In this document: one piece after another, positions 21,253-33,635 of the stretch
How the letters are laid out: each line of letters opens with the position of its first letter
How positions within the stretch are numbered: the stretch's first letter is position 1
Assembly (NCBI GenBank): GCA_028826165.1
Contig: JAPDFW010000069.1
Span: forward strand, 186,001 to 250,000
DNA: 64,000 nt
From: Anaeramoeba ignava
Taxonomy: Eukaryota; Metamonada; Anaeramoebidae
Reading direction: 5' to 3'
Translations under genes and position numbers: made by a program
The notes under the pieces: model-generated
What the model was told of the DNA's origin: nothing
Seen by the model: the letters and a program-made list of their open reading frames with translations, nothing else
Database searches by the model: none

Positions 21253-22125
21253 TTACTTAATCATTGTTTTTTTGAATTCAATATAAGAAATAGTTCCATC
21301 ACCATCAGTATCTGCGCTTTTAATCATTTGATCAATTTGTTCGTCTGTTGGTTTTTGTCCAAGATTAGTCATAACTTTTTTTAATTCTTCTTTAGTAATA
21401 GTTCCATCTCCATCCTCATTTTTAGAATTAAAACAAATATTTAAAATCAATTAGTATATTAAAATTATAATTCAAAATCAAATTTAAATTAAATTATAAA
21501 TTAAATTATAAATTAAATTATAAAATCAATTAGTATATTAAAATTATAATCAAATTAAATTAAATTAAATTAAAATTAAATTATAAATCAAAATAAATTA
21601 AATTAAATTAAAATTAAATTATAAATTAAATTAAATTAAATTGAAATAAATTATAAACGCGAAACTAACAACATCATAAACTGCAAATGCTTCTTTAATT
21701 CTTTCTTCTGTAATATTGTTTTGTTGTCTCCACATCATTTCACAAAATTCTTGGAAATCAATAACTCCATTGAAATCATTATCAACTTCTCCAATCATTC
21801 GATTAACATCATCTTCAGTAACATCTCTTCCAAGATTTTTCATAACTGTTTCTAATTCAGCAAAACTAATTGTTCCCTTTGAAATTTTTTTATTGTTTTT
21901 TTTTTTAATTTTATTAATTTTATTGTTTTTATAAATTTTCTTACATCATGATTTTGATCGAAAACATCAAAGGCTTTTTGGTATTCAGCAATTAATTCTT
22001 TTGGTAATTTATCCACTATTTTAATTTTATAAAATTAAATTTTCCAAAATTTAAAAAAAAAAAAAGCAAAAAAATTAATTTAATTATAATTATTTTAATT
22101 ATTAAATTATTAAATTATGATTACT
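21253..22125 (-). CDS. calmodulin (start codon apparently split by intron 1)
   Basis: Exons (minus): base 22125 (A of the ATG), 21945-22015, 21670-21876, 21253-21414. They sum to 441 nt, 146 residues, close to the 148 of canonical calmodulin. Four complete EF-hand loops follow: DQNHDGTISFAE, DNDFNGVIDFQE, DVDGDGTITKEE and DTDGDGTISYIE. Donors are GTAATC, GTAAGA and GTTAGT; the third was chosen because it restores a full 12-residue loop 3. No CAT (minus-strand ATG) occurs between 22015 and the next gene, and coding would otherwise begin at a GTG. An AG acceptor just before TGGATAAA and an upstream A-GTAATC donor would make ATG-GAT-AAA across the intron. Calmodulin is the cytosolic Ca2+ sensor; the IQ-motif GEF in this window is a possible partner. 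Identity is very strong; the start is inferred. Confidence 0.9.
21415..21669 (-). repeat. repeat-filled calmodulin intron 3
   Basis: 255-bp intron made of AAATTAAATTATAAATTAAA-type repeats between EF-hands 2 and 3. Confidence 0.8.
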
Positions 22126-22258
22126 TTTTATTAAAATTGTAAAAGAGAAAAAATGAAATTTTAAAAAAAAAGTTTGTGAAAAAAAAAAATTTTGTTTTGA
22201 TTTATTAAAAAAGAAAATAAAGGAGAAAAAAAAAATTTTTTTTAATTTCGATTTTTGA

Positions 22259-22787
22259 TTAATTGTAAAATTGCGAAAAATTAATTTTTAAATTTTCTCT
22301 ACTTGAATGAACTCGATTTCTTAAATGATTTGCTTGTTCTAATTCTTCTTTTCTTTTTTGTTCCAATAAATTTTTTCTAATCTTTTCTTCAAGAAGAGAT
22401 CTTTCTTTTTGGTTGATTGATTCAATAATTATTTTAAATTCTTCACTTGAATTTCTTGCAATATGAATTAAAAATTGTCCCAAAATATCTTCTAAAGATG
22501 TTTCAATATCCAAAAATTGATTTTGTTGTGATTCAAATGAAATATAATGAGCTAAAATTGAATGAATAATTAAAGAAAGTAAACTATTTTTTGATTCTTG
22601 ATCCAAACCAAACAATCCAAAATTATTGAACAAAATCATAGAAATTTTCATAATTTCCATTTTAATTTTAACAATAATTTCCGCTTGTTTTTTTGTTTTA
22701 ATTTCTTTTCCTTTCCACATTAACGATGTTATTTTTCCTGATAATGGGAAATAAATTGTTGATATAAATTTAGCAATTTTCTCATTA

Positions 22788-22822
<35 letters not shown>

Positions 22823-25800
22823 TTCTGTTAAAATTGCCTTTTGGAAAAAAGAAGAGATTAAAAGAATGCATTGTAAATAAAGTAATAAATTTTGTTCACT
22901 TTGGTTTTCGTTATTCATAAACTGATCTAAAAATCTTTGTATTTTTTCTGCTATTTCAATCAGTAAATTTTCTTCTAGTTCTTGGAAACTAATCACTGAA
23001 AGAAATTCTCCAAATAAATAAATTGCATTTTTCATTTTCTCCAAGTTTTTATAAGAAGAAATTTGATCGATTAATTTCAACAAAATTTTCAGTTTCATTT
23101 TTTGAGAGAATTGAGAGTTATTCATCAACAAACCAACAGATATTTGAATCATTTCAGGTGATGAATACTCAGTGTTTTTGATTGATTCGCTTAATAAAAT
23201 ATCAATTATTTCTTGTATGAATTTTAATTTGAGTTTCTCATCAAGCATTTCAATAACATTGTTCAAACTTTTGAGCAAATTTTTGTGATTGAATAAAGAG
23301 ACAGAATTTTGATACAATATCCAAAGTAATTTTTGTACATATTCCTCTTGTTTTTGGTGTTGTTCCTCTGTGAGAATTTGAATGTGACGAAGTAAATGTG
23401 TCAAATCGAATATTAATTGAATCAACAATTTAGAAATTTTTTTGTCATTGTTGAGTTTGGATGAAATGAAAGGAAGAATATTAATAATCCAAACAAGATG
23501 AAGAAATTTCTGGTTTTTTTCATAATCTTCTGTTAATGAAGGATCAAAATATCCATTTCTTATCATTTCCCTGAGAATTTTAAGCGATGAAGTAATTGAA
23601 GTAATTGTAATATTTGAGATCAGAGTATTAATAGGCAAGTTATGATTTTGATTTTGATTTTGATTTTGATTTTCTGTATTTTGTAATATTATTTCCATTT
23701 CTCGACCAATCTTCATCACACAAAGTCCAAAAAATAAATCAAATTCTTTGTTCATTTGATCTTTGTTGATATTTTGCAATCCTAATGAAACTAAATCATC
23801 CCAAATTTCATCAAGAATATGCTCAATTTGTATTGGTTTTAAAAGCGTTTTTTGATCAGAATTTCCACTTGAGATTTGAACATAATATTTGTTAATTATC
23901 CCAAAAATTTCAGTTTGAATTGGATTCAAAATGGAATCAAAATTCTTGGTAAAAATACGGTTCAATGACTTTTGTTGTGATTGAAATGGAACAGAAATGT
24001 TTCTTAATCGCGATATTGCGCTGAGAAGAGTTATTAAAGAAATTATACCAAAACTCTCAATGCTATTTTGATTTGATTTGTATTTGTAAATATCGGAGAA
24101 TTTATCTGATAAAATGCGAGAAATTTTATCCATTTGAGAAAGTTGTTCTTGATTAAATTCTTGAATTTCTTCTTGATCTTGATCTTGGTCTTGATCTTGA
24201 TTATAAACTGATTTATACTGATCCAAAATTTTGAATTTTTGGAAAATTAATCTTGAGGTTTTTTCGTAAAATTGAATGTAATTTCGTGCTAAAATTGAGG
24301 ATAAAATGATTGTTTGAGGATAAAAGGAAATTTTGTTTTCATCTTCTTTTTTGTCTTGGAAAGCTTCTTGGAAAGAATCACTTTCTGCAATAGAAATTAA
24401 GCCAAAAGAGGAGAGATTTTTAAGCAGAGAGATGATTTGAGAGCCATAAATTTGATGGATGTGAATTCGATCGATTTTTTCATGATTCAAAGATGAAAGC
24501 AATTTAAAACAAGAATTTAAAGCGTGAATGCCGTGTTTCATGATATGCTGCGAGATTGTTGATTGGGAGGTTTGCAAAGCAATTTCCATAAACTCGTTAA
24601 GAATATTTTGCGATATTTGAACTCTATTATTAGGTGTTTCTTCAATTTGTTGGATGATCCAAACAATTATTTTCAATGCAATTCTTTTTGTTTGCCAACG
24701 AGGAGATCTAGATTTGCATAATTCTAGTGAGTTTTGGTTGTTGAATGCTGGTTGATTTTGTTTTTTTTGTGGTTCTTCTTTTGCTCTAATTGGATTTTTG
24801 GAGATTTGCTCGATATTTTCTATATCTTCTGATTCTGAATCAGATTTTTCAATATTCGATTGATCTTTTGATTTTGATTTTGATTCACTGAAAAATGTGG
24901 ATTGTAATGATAAGTTTTCATCTGAGATTTTGGAAATGATAATTTTGTTTAAGAATGGTAATAAAGAAACTTTTCCGTTGATGAAAACATCAGTATCTTT
25001 TACGATCTGTTCAATAAGTTTATAAATTTGGGAGCGATTTTCTTTTGAGAAATCAAACCCAGAATAGAAATCATAAATTTCAAAGAGAACTTCAACAAAG
25101 AAGAGAGGATGAGTTTTTTTACCGAGAAAAGCATGGAATGAATGCTTATTTTTCCTGATCAAAACCTCGCAGAGATGGATCACTTTTTCATTAATGATAG
25201 CACTTTTCCAATTTGCGATTGAGGAATTTTTATGTTTGGGTTTGAGTTGAGTTTGAGAGATTTGAGATTCTTGGGAATTGGGGAAAGATACATTGAAAAA
25301 CGAGGTGAATAAATACGTGAAGAAATCATTTGTGCAATCGGAATTATTTGAATGCAAAATCATGATTTGCAGTGCGGATAAGGCGAGTATTTGAGAATGT
25401 TGATTCCCAACACTGATCAAATATCCGCACATTGCCTTTGTCCAAATGAATAGTTTTTGCTCAGAAGCGATGAGCGGACCATATATTGTGACAAGGTATT
25501 CCATGAGCTTGCCGATGATAAGCAGCTCAATACTGCTGAATTGTTTTCTTTCATGCATAAGAACAACGTTAATGATTTCCATGAGTTTTGTGACAAAAAA
25601 TACTTCATCAGGAATAAAATCAATGTTCTGCAGGAAGACGAAAAGGGAATTCAATCCCCAGCAAATAAAAGTGTCATCGTTCCCGGAAAAAGCCTCCTTT
25701 ATATACTCAAGAATATTTGCTGTTTGCGACTCCTTTTTGTCCTGAGATGCATAGGGAAGCATAATTGGAAGAGTCGAAATGTAGCTTTTGTGGAAGTGGT

Positions 25801-28800
25801 TCAGGTTTTCTTCCTGCGATTCAAGCGAACCTTGAGTTCGCGTCTTCGCTCGCGCTTTGTTCTTACTTTTTCTTTTGATTGGATTATCTTGCTCAATTTG
25901 GATCTTTGTTTTCAGAAATTGGATCACTCCTTGGAATAAAATTTTTCCCATTGTCCGGTATAAATTCTCAATAAATTGATTTGCAATGATCCTGATCTTG
26001 TTGTTATCAACAATCACTAATTTCGACAGGATTTCTTGATAGAAATCTTGTATTTGAGGCGGATATTTGGCTTTTTTCTTGTGAAGCGTTTTCAGTTCCT
26101 CTTTCAAATTGAATAGAATGCTGACGAGAATGTTGATGATCTGTTTTTTACGTTGATCCGGTGTTCGGAAACACCGAAAAAAGCTGTGGCGATATATCTG
26201 CATGATTTGCTGCTTCATCTCATTCTCTTCAGAAGCGAATAAAGAAGCCATTTTATGTGTTGCGATTTCGAGGATATCGTCCTGATCCATATTCACGATA
26301 TTCCAAACAACGCTAATCGGTTGATTTGCAAAGTGGGTGTAATTAGTGATGATTCGCGTATAATCTGAGTCTTTGTAGAATTGATCCTCAAACAGCATTT
26401 TATGGTGATCTTCGGGAATAAACGAGTTATTTCGCTCGCTCACAATATCCGAAAGAAGAAGGTAAATCATTTCTTTACTGAATTTTTGGAAAATGTCTTT
26501 TGGAATCAACTCAAAATTTGAATACATGATTTTCTTTGTTTCCAAAAAAACTTGTTCGTTGGAAATTGGTGATTTTGATATTTCAAGAAACGGTTCAATT
26601 TCCTGAGTTTTTTTGTTCTGTTGGTCTTCTTTGGATTTGTTTTCTTTATTAGGCGATGATTTCCGTTGTTGTTGTTGTTTTGCTTGTTTTGGTTGAAAAG
26701 AGGATTGAATAATTTGATGATACAAATTCTCATTGTAACTTGCTAATGATCCAGTGTTTTTGATATCAAAACTATGTGCAAATTTAAGTAATTTGTTGAT
26801 CACAAGCAATATTGAGTTGATTAAACCAAGTTTTTGCAATTTGAAGTTTTCTGGGAGTTTTGCAATTAATGTGAGTGAGGTGCTTATCATTTTTGTGAAG
26901 GAATGGAACTCTTTTTTGATTAGCGATATCACAAAGTGATCTTCAAAAGAACCGAAATTTTGGATCTTCAGTTTCGAAGAATCATTTTTGTTTTTGATTT
27001 GTTTTCTTGCGTAGTTCCGACAACAACACTTTCTGTTTCGGTTGTTTGGATGATTGATTGAAGAATACCGTATCCAACTTTGAATCTTATGTTGATAATG
27101 CTGATTATTGAACTCAAAGGCTTTTTGCCGTTTTTTTCTTCCTGTTTTTTCATGTCTTTGTGGAAATTGATCAATTGCTTGCAATATTGGATCGTGTTGA
27201 GAATATAATTCTCAGGAATAGGGATTTTGTCGTTTGTCAAACTCGAATAAATCAAGCTCTTGAACGCCTTTGCGTATTCTTGAATTAGTTCAAGTTTGGT
27301 TGTTTTTTTGGATTGATTTTCTGTTTTGTAAATTTCTTCGAAAAGTGTTTTAATTTTCTGCATGAATTTTTCGGATAAGTCCAAAATATAAACAGGAAAA
27401 ATATCCGAAATCATTGCTAAGGATTGAATGGAAATGGTACGGATTATGGGGATTTTTGAATTTGAAATGAGATGAAACAAAATTGCCATGAATTTTTGTG
27501 CTTTTGTTTGCGTCACATCTTTGCAAATCTTGAGAATATGCTGAATACCGTGAATAGCAAAAATGGCGATAAGTGACTCGACTTGTATTTTTGAATTGAG
27601 CGATTCTTGCAAATCTTGTTGAGAACGGTTTTTCTTTGTTAAATCACTTTTAGATTTAGATTTTGATTTTGATTTTGATTTTGATTTTGATTTTGGATCT
27701 TGATTCGAATCTAAAGGTGCTTTCATACTTTGAAATATTTTTGATTCTGTTATTTGATAAGATTCCAAAATGGAAATGAATTCATCCAAAATGATAATTT
27801 GATTTCTTTCATCAAAATATGAGGATATTTTCGATAAAATAAAATCCATCCAATTCAATATTTCTTGTCTTTTCAAATTCTTTTGTAATGAAAAAACTCG
27901 CTTGAAATGGGATAAAATGGTGTGTATGTGCTTGATAACAAAAGAATGATTTACATTCAGAAAGAAAGTCTCATAAAAAACGGTTGCATTTGTGAAAATT
28001 ATTTTGGAAATTTTGTGTTGAGGAATTAAATTGGAATAATTTTTAAAAAGAATGAAATGAATAAAATCAAGCAAAGTTTGGAAAGGATCTTTGGGTTCAA
28101 TTTCCATTTGTGATTTTGATTTTTTGCTTGATTTATTATTTTGCTTTTTTTCTTTTGATGGTTTTTCGTTTTGTTTTTGTTTTTCTTTTTGCAATTTTCC
28201 TTTTGATTTTGTTGTTTTTTGAGAATAAGGAATTGGTTTTATTTTTCCTTTTTGAGAGTTTTCGAGTGTTATTTTTTCCCACCAAAAAATACAAATAAAT
28301 GCGAAATTTTGAGCAAATTGTTTTCTAACTTGGAAATTTAAATTATTTAATTCTTGGATAAAAATTCTTGAAATTTCAACAGGAAAATTTGCAAAATCCT
28401 TTATTTTTGAAATTGGAACCAAACAATCTGCGATTGTTATTTGAACTTCTTTAATAGGATCATTTTTTAAATTTTCAAGAGATTTAATAACTAATAAATT
28501 TTAAAAATTAAAAATTAAATTAAAAATTAAATTAAAAATTTAAATTAAATTAAAATAAAAATTTACTTTCATTCCAAAGTTTTGAGTTTTCAATAGAAAT
28601 TTTTGCAACATTTGTTAATAAAATTAAGGATGTTTTTCGAATATACCACTAAATTTTAAATTTAAAATTAAAATCAAAATTAAAATTAAATTAAAATAAA
28701 AATTACTTTTGGTGATTTAAAATGCTTAATAATAATTGGAAGTATTTGATTTATTGAAAGTTTGAGTTGTTTTGGAAAGAAATGAAATAATTGAGCAAAT

Positions 28801-29252
28801 AATTCAAGAATTATTCTTTTTATATTTTTTAATTAAAAAGAAATTAAAACAGTTATTTTTTTTTTGAATTTTATTTCTTGAATAAAATTATACAATCTTA
28901 ATTGGTGTTTTGATTTGATGCTTCCTTTTATTAATTGAGTTAATTCGTCAATAAAAGCAAGTATTTTTGTTGGATAATTTGAATATAAAATTATGGTTGA
29001 ATCTACAAGTAATTTACGAACTGGAGGACCAGTTTTTTGAATAAAAATGTATTGTATTAATTGTGAAATTATGTTTTGTATTTGATTGTGGTTAATTTTA
29101 TTTTTTTGAAGTTTGAGATTTTTTAATTCTTGATGAAATTCTGAAAGAAGAAGAAAAAGTGTGTTTATATTAATTTTTTTTGGGTTTTTTTGGTTTTTTT
29201 TTGATTGATTGTTTTGAATTATTTGAGTTAATTTTTGAATTATTTTATCCAT
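22259..29252 (-). CDS. HEATR5/Laa1-like HEAT-repeat trafficking protein (4 exons)
   Basis: Exons (minus): 28894-29252, 28707-28815, 28567-28648, 22259-28490. Phases agree if one A is added in the short run near 26985-26989, giving about 2260 residues; HEATR5 proteins are near 2050. Exon 1 has TGPPVRKLLVDSTIILYS, close to the N-terminal GPPTRKLL signature of HEATR5, and exons 2-3 continue the same helical repeats (KLWNE). The large exon holds many amphipathic helix pairs, low-complexity linkers (Lys/Glu/Ser/Gln), and PRWQTKRIALKIIVWII, similar to the PRW-TKR segment of HEATR5. HEATR5/Laa1 binds AP-1 and dynein adaptors in endosome-Golgi transport. There is no enzyme motif. The HEAT architecture is firm; the family call rests on two short signatures and on size. 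Confidence 0.65.
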
Positions 29253-30780
29253 TTTTGGAAAATAAAAAAATGAAAAAATGAAAAAATATTTTAGAAATTA
29301 AATCTATTATTTTGGAAATCAAATCAAATTTAATATTTTAGAAATTAAATCAAATATTTTATATTTTAGAAATTAAATCAATTATTTAATATTTTGGAAA
29401 TTAAATCAATTTAATATTTTGGAAATTAAATCAATTATTTTAGAAATTAAATCAATTATTTTGGAAATTAAATCAAATATTTTGGAAATTAAATCAATTA
29501 TTTTATATTTTGGAAATTAAATCAAATATTTTGGAAATTAAATCAATTTTTTTATATTTTGGAAATTAAATCAAATATTTTATATTTTGGAAATTAAATC
29601 AATTATTTTATATTTTGAAAATTAAATCAATTTAATATTTTGGAAATTAAATCAATTATTTAATATTTTGGAAATTAAATCTATTATTTTGGAAATTAAA
29701 TCAATTTTATATTTTGGAAATTAAATCAATTATTTTTGAAATTAAATCAATTATTTTATATTTTAGAAATTAAATCAATTATTTTGGAAATTAAATCAAT
29801 TTTATATTTTGGAAATTAAATCAATTATTTTATATTTTGGAAATTAAATCAATTATTTTATATTTTGGAAATTAAATCAATTATTTTATATTTAGGAAAT
29901 TAAATCAATTTTATATTTTGGAAATTAAATCAATTATTTTTGAAATTAAATCAATTATTTTATATTTTGGAAATTAAATCAATTTTATATTTTGGAAATT
30001 AAATCAAATATTTTATATTTTGGAAATTAAATCAAATATTTTATATTTTGGAAATTAAATCAATTATTTTATATTTTAGAAATTAAATCAATTTTTTTGG
30101 AAATTAAATCAAATATTTTATATTTTGGAAATTAAATCAATTATTTTATATTTTGGAAATTAAATCAAATATTTTATATTTTGGAAATTAAATCAATTTA
30201 ATATTTTGGAAATTAAATCAATTTTATATTTTGGAAATTAAATCAATTATTTTGGAAATTAAATCAATTATTTTGGAAATTAAATCAATTTTATATTTTG
30301 GAAATTAAATCAAATATTTTATATTTTGGAAATTAAATCAATTATTTTGGAAATTAAATCAATTATTTTAGAAATTAAATCAATTTTATATTTTGGAAAT
30401 TAAATCAATTATTTTTGAAATTAAATCAATTATTTTATATTTTAGAAATTAAATCAATTTTATATTTTGGAAATTAAATCAATTTAATATTTTGGAAATC
30501 AAATCTATTATTTTGGAAATTAAATCAATTTTATATTTTGGAAATTAAATCAAATATTTTATATTTTAGAAATTAAATAAATTATTTTGGAAATTAAATC
30601 AATTATTTTGGAAATTAAATCAATTATTTAATATTTTGGAAATTAAATCAATTATTTTGGAAATTAAATCAATTTTATATTTTAGAAATTAAATCAATTT
30701 TATATTTTGGAAATTAAATCAATTATTTTATATTTTGGAAATTAAATCAATTATTTTTGATGTTTATGAAAATTATTTTA
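29253..30780. repeat. AT-rich minisatellite, about 1.5 kb
   Basis: Some 60 or more copies of a core near TTTTGGAAATTAAATCAATT, spaced by short ATTTTATA or AATA inserts (20-27 bp period). Variants have TTTTAGAAATT or TTTTTGAAATT. It separates the divergent starts of the HEATR5-like and TBC genes. Confidence 0.9.
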
Positions 30781-31065
30781 ATTAAATTTTTAAATAATTT
30801 GTTTTAAAATAAAAGAGGGATTAAAATAATAAAAAAAAAAGATCTTTTTTTAATTTTTTTTTTTGGAAAGTTGAAATTGTTTTGATTTAAATTTTAAATT
30901 TAATTTAATTTAAATTTATATTAGATTTGTTTTAGAATTAAAAATAGAAAATTTTATTTTTTTTTTTTTTTTATTTAAAAGATCAAAAAAAATTTTTTTT
31001 TCTTTTTTTTTTTTCATTTTTTTTTGTTGTTTTTTTTAATTTTTTTTATAATAATTATAATAATA
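30781..31065. other. AT-rich leader region upstream of the TBC gene
   Basis: A and T homopolymer runs with one AAAAGATC motif occurring several times. No coding feature is seen. It probably contains the promoter of the TBC gene. Confidence 0.45.
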
Positions 31066-32883
31066 ATGAATTTAACTTGTGATAAAGACAAATTTTTACT
31101 AAAATTTTCAAAAATTTTTACAAATAAAACAATTAATTTAACAGAAATTCGAGAAATTGTTTCAAATGGACTTCCGAATAATAAAGTTAGACAAAAACTT
31201 TGGTCATTTATTTTAGAATTAGAAAATATAAAGTAAAATTCAACAATTAATAAACCAAAATAAACAATAACGAATAAAATTAAAATTAAAATTAAAATTA
31301 GAATTAAAATTAAAATTAAAATTAGAATTAAAATTAAAATTCAAATTAAAAATAAAAATTAAAATTAAAATTAAAATTAGAATCAAAATCAAAATCAAAA
31401 TCAAAATTAAAATTCATTTATAAAATTCATTTATAAAATTCATTTATAAAATTCATTCATAAAATTCATTCATAAAATTCCACAAAAATTCATTTATAAA
31501 ATTCCACAAAAATTCATTTATAAAATTCATTCAAAAATTCATTTATAAAATTAAAATTAAAATTAAAATTCATTTATAAAATTAAAATTCATTTATAAAA
31601 TTAAAATTAAAATTAAAATTCATTTATAAAATTAAAATTCATTTATAAAATTAAAATTCATTTATAAAATTCCATAAAATAAAAAAAAATTAAAATTAAA
31701 AAAAATTCATTCAAAAATTCATTCAAAAATTCATTCATAAAATTCATTCAAAAATTCATTCATAAAATTCATTCAAAAATTCATTCATAAATTCATTCAA
31801 AAATTCATTTATAAAATTAAAATTTAAATTTAAAGACAAACCAACGAAGAAACAGAAATTATTCACCACAAAGACACAGAACAAATCAAACAAGATGTAG
31901 ATCGATGCTACTGGAAAGAATCATTAAAATGGAGCGAAAGTAAAAAAGAAGAAGAACGAGAAAACCTCGAGAAGATGGTGAATCAAATCATGATCAAAAA
32001 CGGAGATCTATATTACTATCAAGGATTCCACGAGATCTGCAGCATAATTCAAGTAGTATACGGATCCAAAAAAGGGAAATTAGTAAGCGAACAAATCGCA
32101 CTTCATTACATTCGGGACAACATGAACAAGAACTTCAAAGTTGTATTAAAATATTTGCATTTAATATTTCAGTTAATCAAACACGTTGACGAAGAACTGT
32201 ATGAATTTCTTAACGAGGCATCAATGGATCCCTGCTTTGCAACAAGTTGGGTTCTCACATGGTTTGCCCATGTTGTTCCTGATATCGATACTGTTCTTAG
32301 ACTCTTTGATTTCTTTATCGCAGAAGGCCCATTTATGCCTTACTATTTTTCTGCTGCTTTGGTTCTTTATAATAATAACTTGATTCTTAATAAATGTCCC
32401 CCTATTATGTCAGAAGTCTTTAAATTTCTTCAATCTCTTGTTTTTAATATGAACGTTGAAGACGTTATTCTTATTTCTCAGAAATTGTTCAAGTTGTTTC
32501 CTCCAATTCTTCTTCTTAATGAACTCGACGCGAAAATTTCTCAAGATTTCCATTTTCTTAACTTTTCTTTGTTCGATTCGCAAAGAACTTTCCAAAATTC
32601 TGTTCAATTCCAAAATGATTTTCTTGCTAATCTTCCAAATGCTAAAAATTCTTCTTTTCCTTCTATTATTATTCAATCCAAAAATCAAAATAATAATTCT
32701 CTTTTTAAATCTTTCAAAAACAGAGAACTTCAACTTCATAAACTTATTTCTTCTAAATTTGAAAAAGACAATCCACTTAGAATTTTAATTTCAAATAGAA
32801 ACGCAACTTCCTTTTTTTATAAATTAATCCGCATTTTCATTGCAATTATTGTTCTTTTTTTTGCAATGACAATTTTCGTTTAA
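31066..32883 (+). CDS. TBC1D20/Gyp8-like Rab GAP with C-terminal membrane anchor
   Basis: Exon 1 is 31066-31232, the intron 31233-31835 (GTAAAA..TAAAG), exon 2 31836-32883. Phase agrees and gives 404 residues; human TBC1D20 has 403. Catalytic dual-finger motifs are intact: IKQDVDR with the arginine finger at about Arg79, and YYYQGFHE with the glutamine finger at about Gln118. SWVLTWFAHVVPD, RLFDFFIAEGPFMPYYF and ALVLY match TBC1D20 rather than other TBC families. The last 22 residues are hydrophobic (LIRIFIAIIVLFFAMTIFV), a tail anchor expected in the ER membrane. TBC1D20 inactivates Rab1 and Rab18 at the ER-Golgi. The Met at 31066 is used because upstream sequence is only a T-rich leader. 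The next gene, 100 bp downstream, is another ER-Golgi protein. Confidence 0.9.
31233..31835 (+). repeat. repeat-filled TBC intron
   Basis: 603-bp intron composed of AAAATTAAAATT units, then AAAATTCATTTATAAAATTC and AAAATTCATTC repeats, ending TTTAAAG at the acceptor. Confidence 0.85.
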
Positions 32884-32983
32884 AATTTTTCTTTTTATTT
32901 TTCTTTTGAAAATAGATTTTTTTGAAATTAAATTTTGTTTTTAAAAAATTCATTTTTTTCTTTTCTTTTCTTTTCTTTTTAAA

Positions 32984-33392
32984 ATGCTTTTTTTTAATTT
33001 TTTTTCTACATTTAAATTTCTTGTTCGAATAAGCCTTTTATTTTTAAATTCTGTGTTAATTTTAAATGAAAGAAGATTTCTTGCAAAATGTATATTTAAA
33101 ATAATATTTAAAAAAACAAAAAAATATTTAAAATGTTTAAAATGATATTTTTAAAAATTTTAGATGATTTTTTACAACCAAACATTTATAATGGAACAAT
33201 TAAAAATAATTTGATAAATTTTCTTAATGGAATTCGTTATTTAAGATGTAGAAAATTTTAATTTAAAATTTAAATGAAAAAATTTATTTTTAATTTTAAA
33301 AAATTATTTTAAATTAAATTAAATTAAAAAAATTAGTACCTGTTGCGTTTATAAATATTTTATGGATTATTTATGAATTATTATTTGGTTAA
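32984..33392 (+). CDS. Yos1/IER3IP1-like small ER-Golgi membrane protein (3 exons)
   Basis: Exons 32984-33089, 33164-33247 and 33337-33392 (106 + 84 + 56 nt) join in phase to 81 residues; human IER3IP1 has 82. Introns are 74 and 89 bp with GTATAT..TTTTAG and GTAGAA..ATTAG borders. The N-terminal hydrophobic segment ends LNSVLILNERRFLAK, matching the family's N-x-(I/V)-(A/L)-(I/V)-L-x-E-x-R-F-L signature. The C-terminus has IRYLRLPVAFINI and finishes LLFG, as in IER3IP1, where R-x-P-L-I-I-V-N precedes a final LLLFG. Yos1 acts with Yip1/Yif1 in ER-to-Golgi vesicle transport and spans the membrane with its two hydrophobic segments. It has no exon longer than 106 nt and is easily missed. It lies directly after the TBC1D20-like gene on the same strand. 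Confidence 0.88.
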
Positions 33393-33635
33393 GTTTTTAT
33401 AAAAAAATTATTTAGTTTGAAATTTTCTTTTTTAAAAATAAAAATAATAAAATAAAAAATAATAAAAGAAAAAAGAAAGAAATTTTATTTTCTTTGTATT
33501 ATTATTTTTGATTTGAGGAATGAATTGAGATTTGTTCCACTTTTTTTTCTTTTTTTTTAAAAAATTTGAATTAGCAAAAAAAAAAGAAGAAAAAAAAAAT
33601 ATAAGAAGAAGTGAAAAAAAAAGGGAACAAAACAA
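33393..33635. other. intergenic gap between convergent genes
   Basis: AT-rich sequence between the Yos1-like stop and the AAA ATPase stop. Only 3' ends are expected, and nothing else is seen. Confidence 0.5.
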
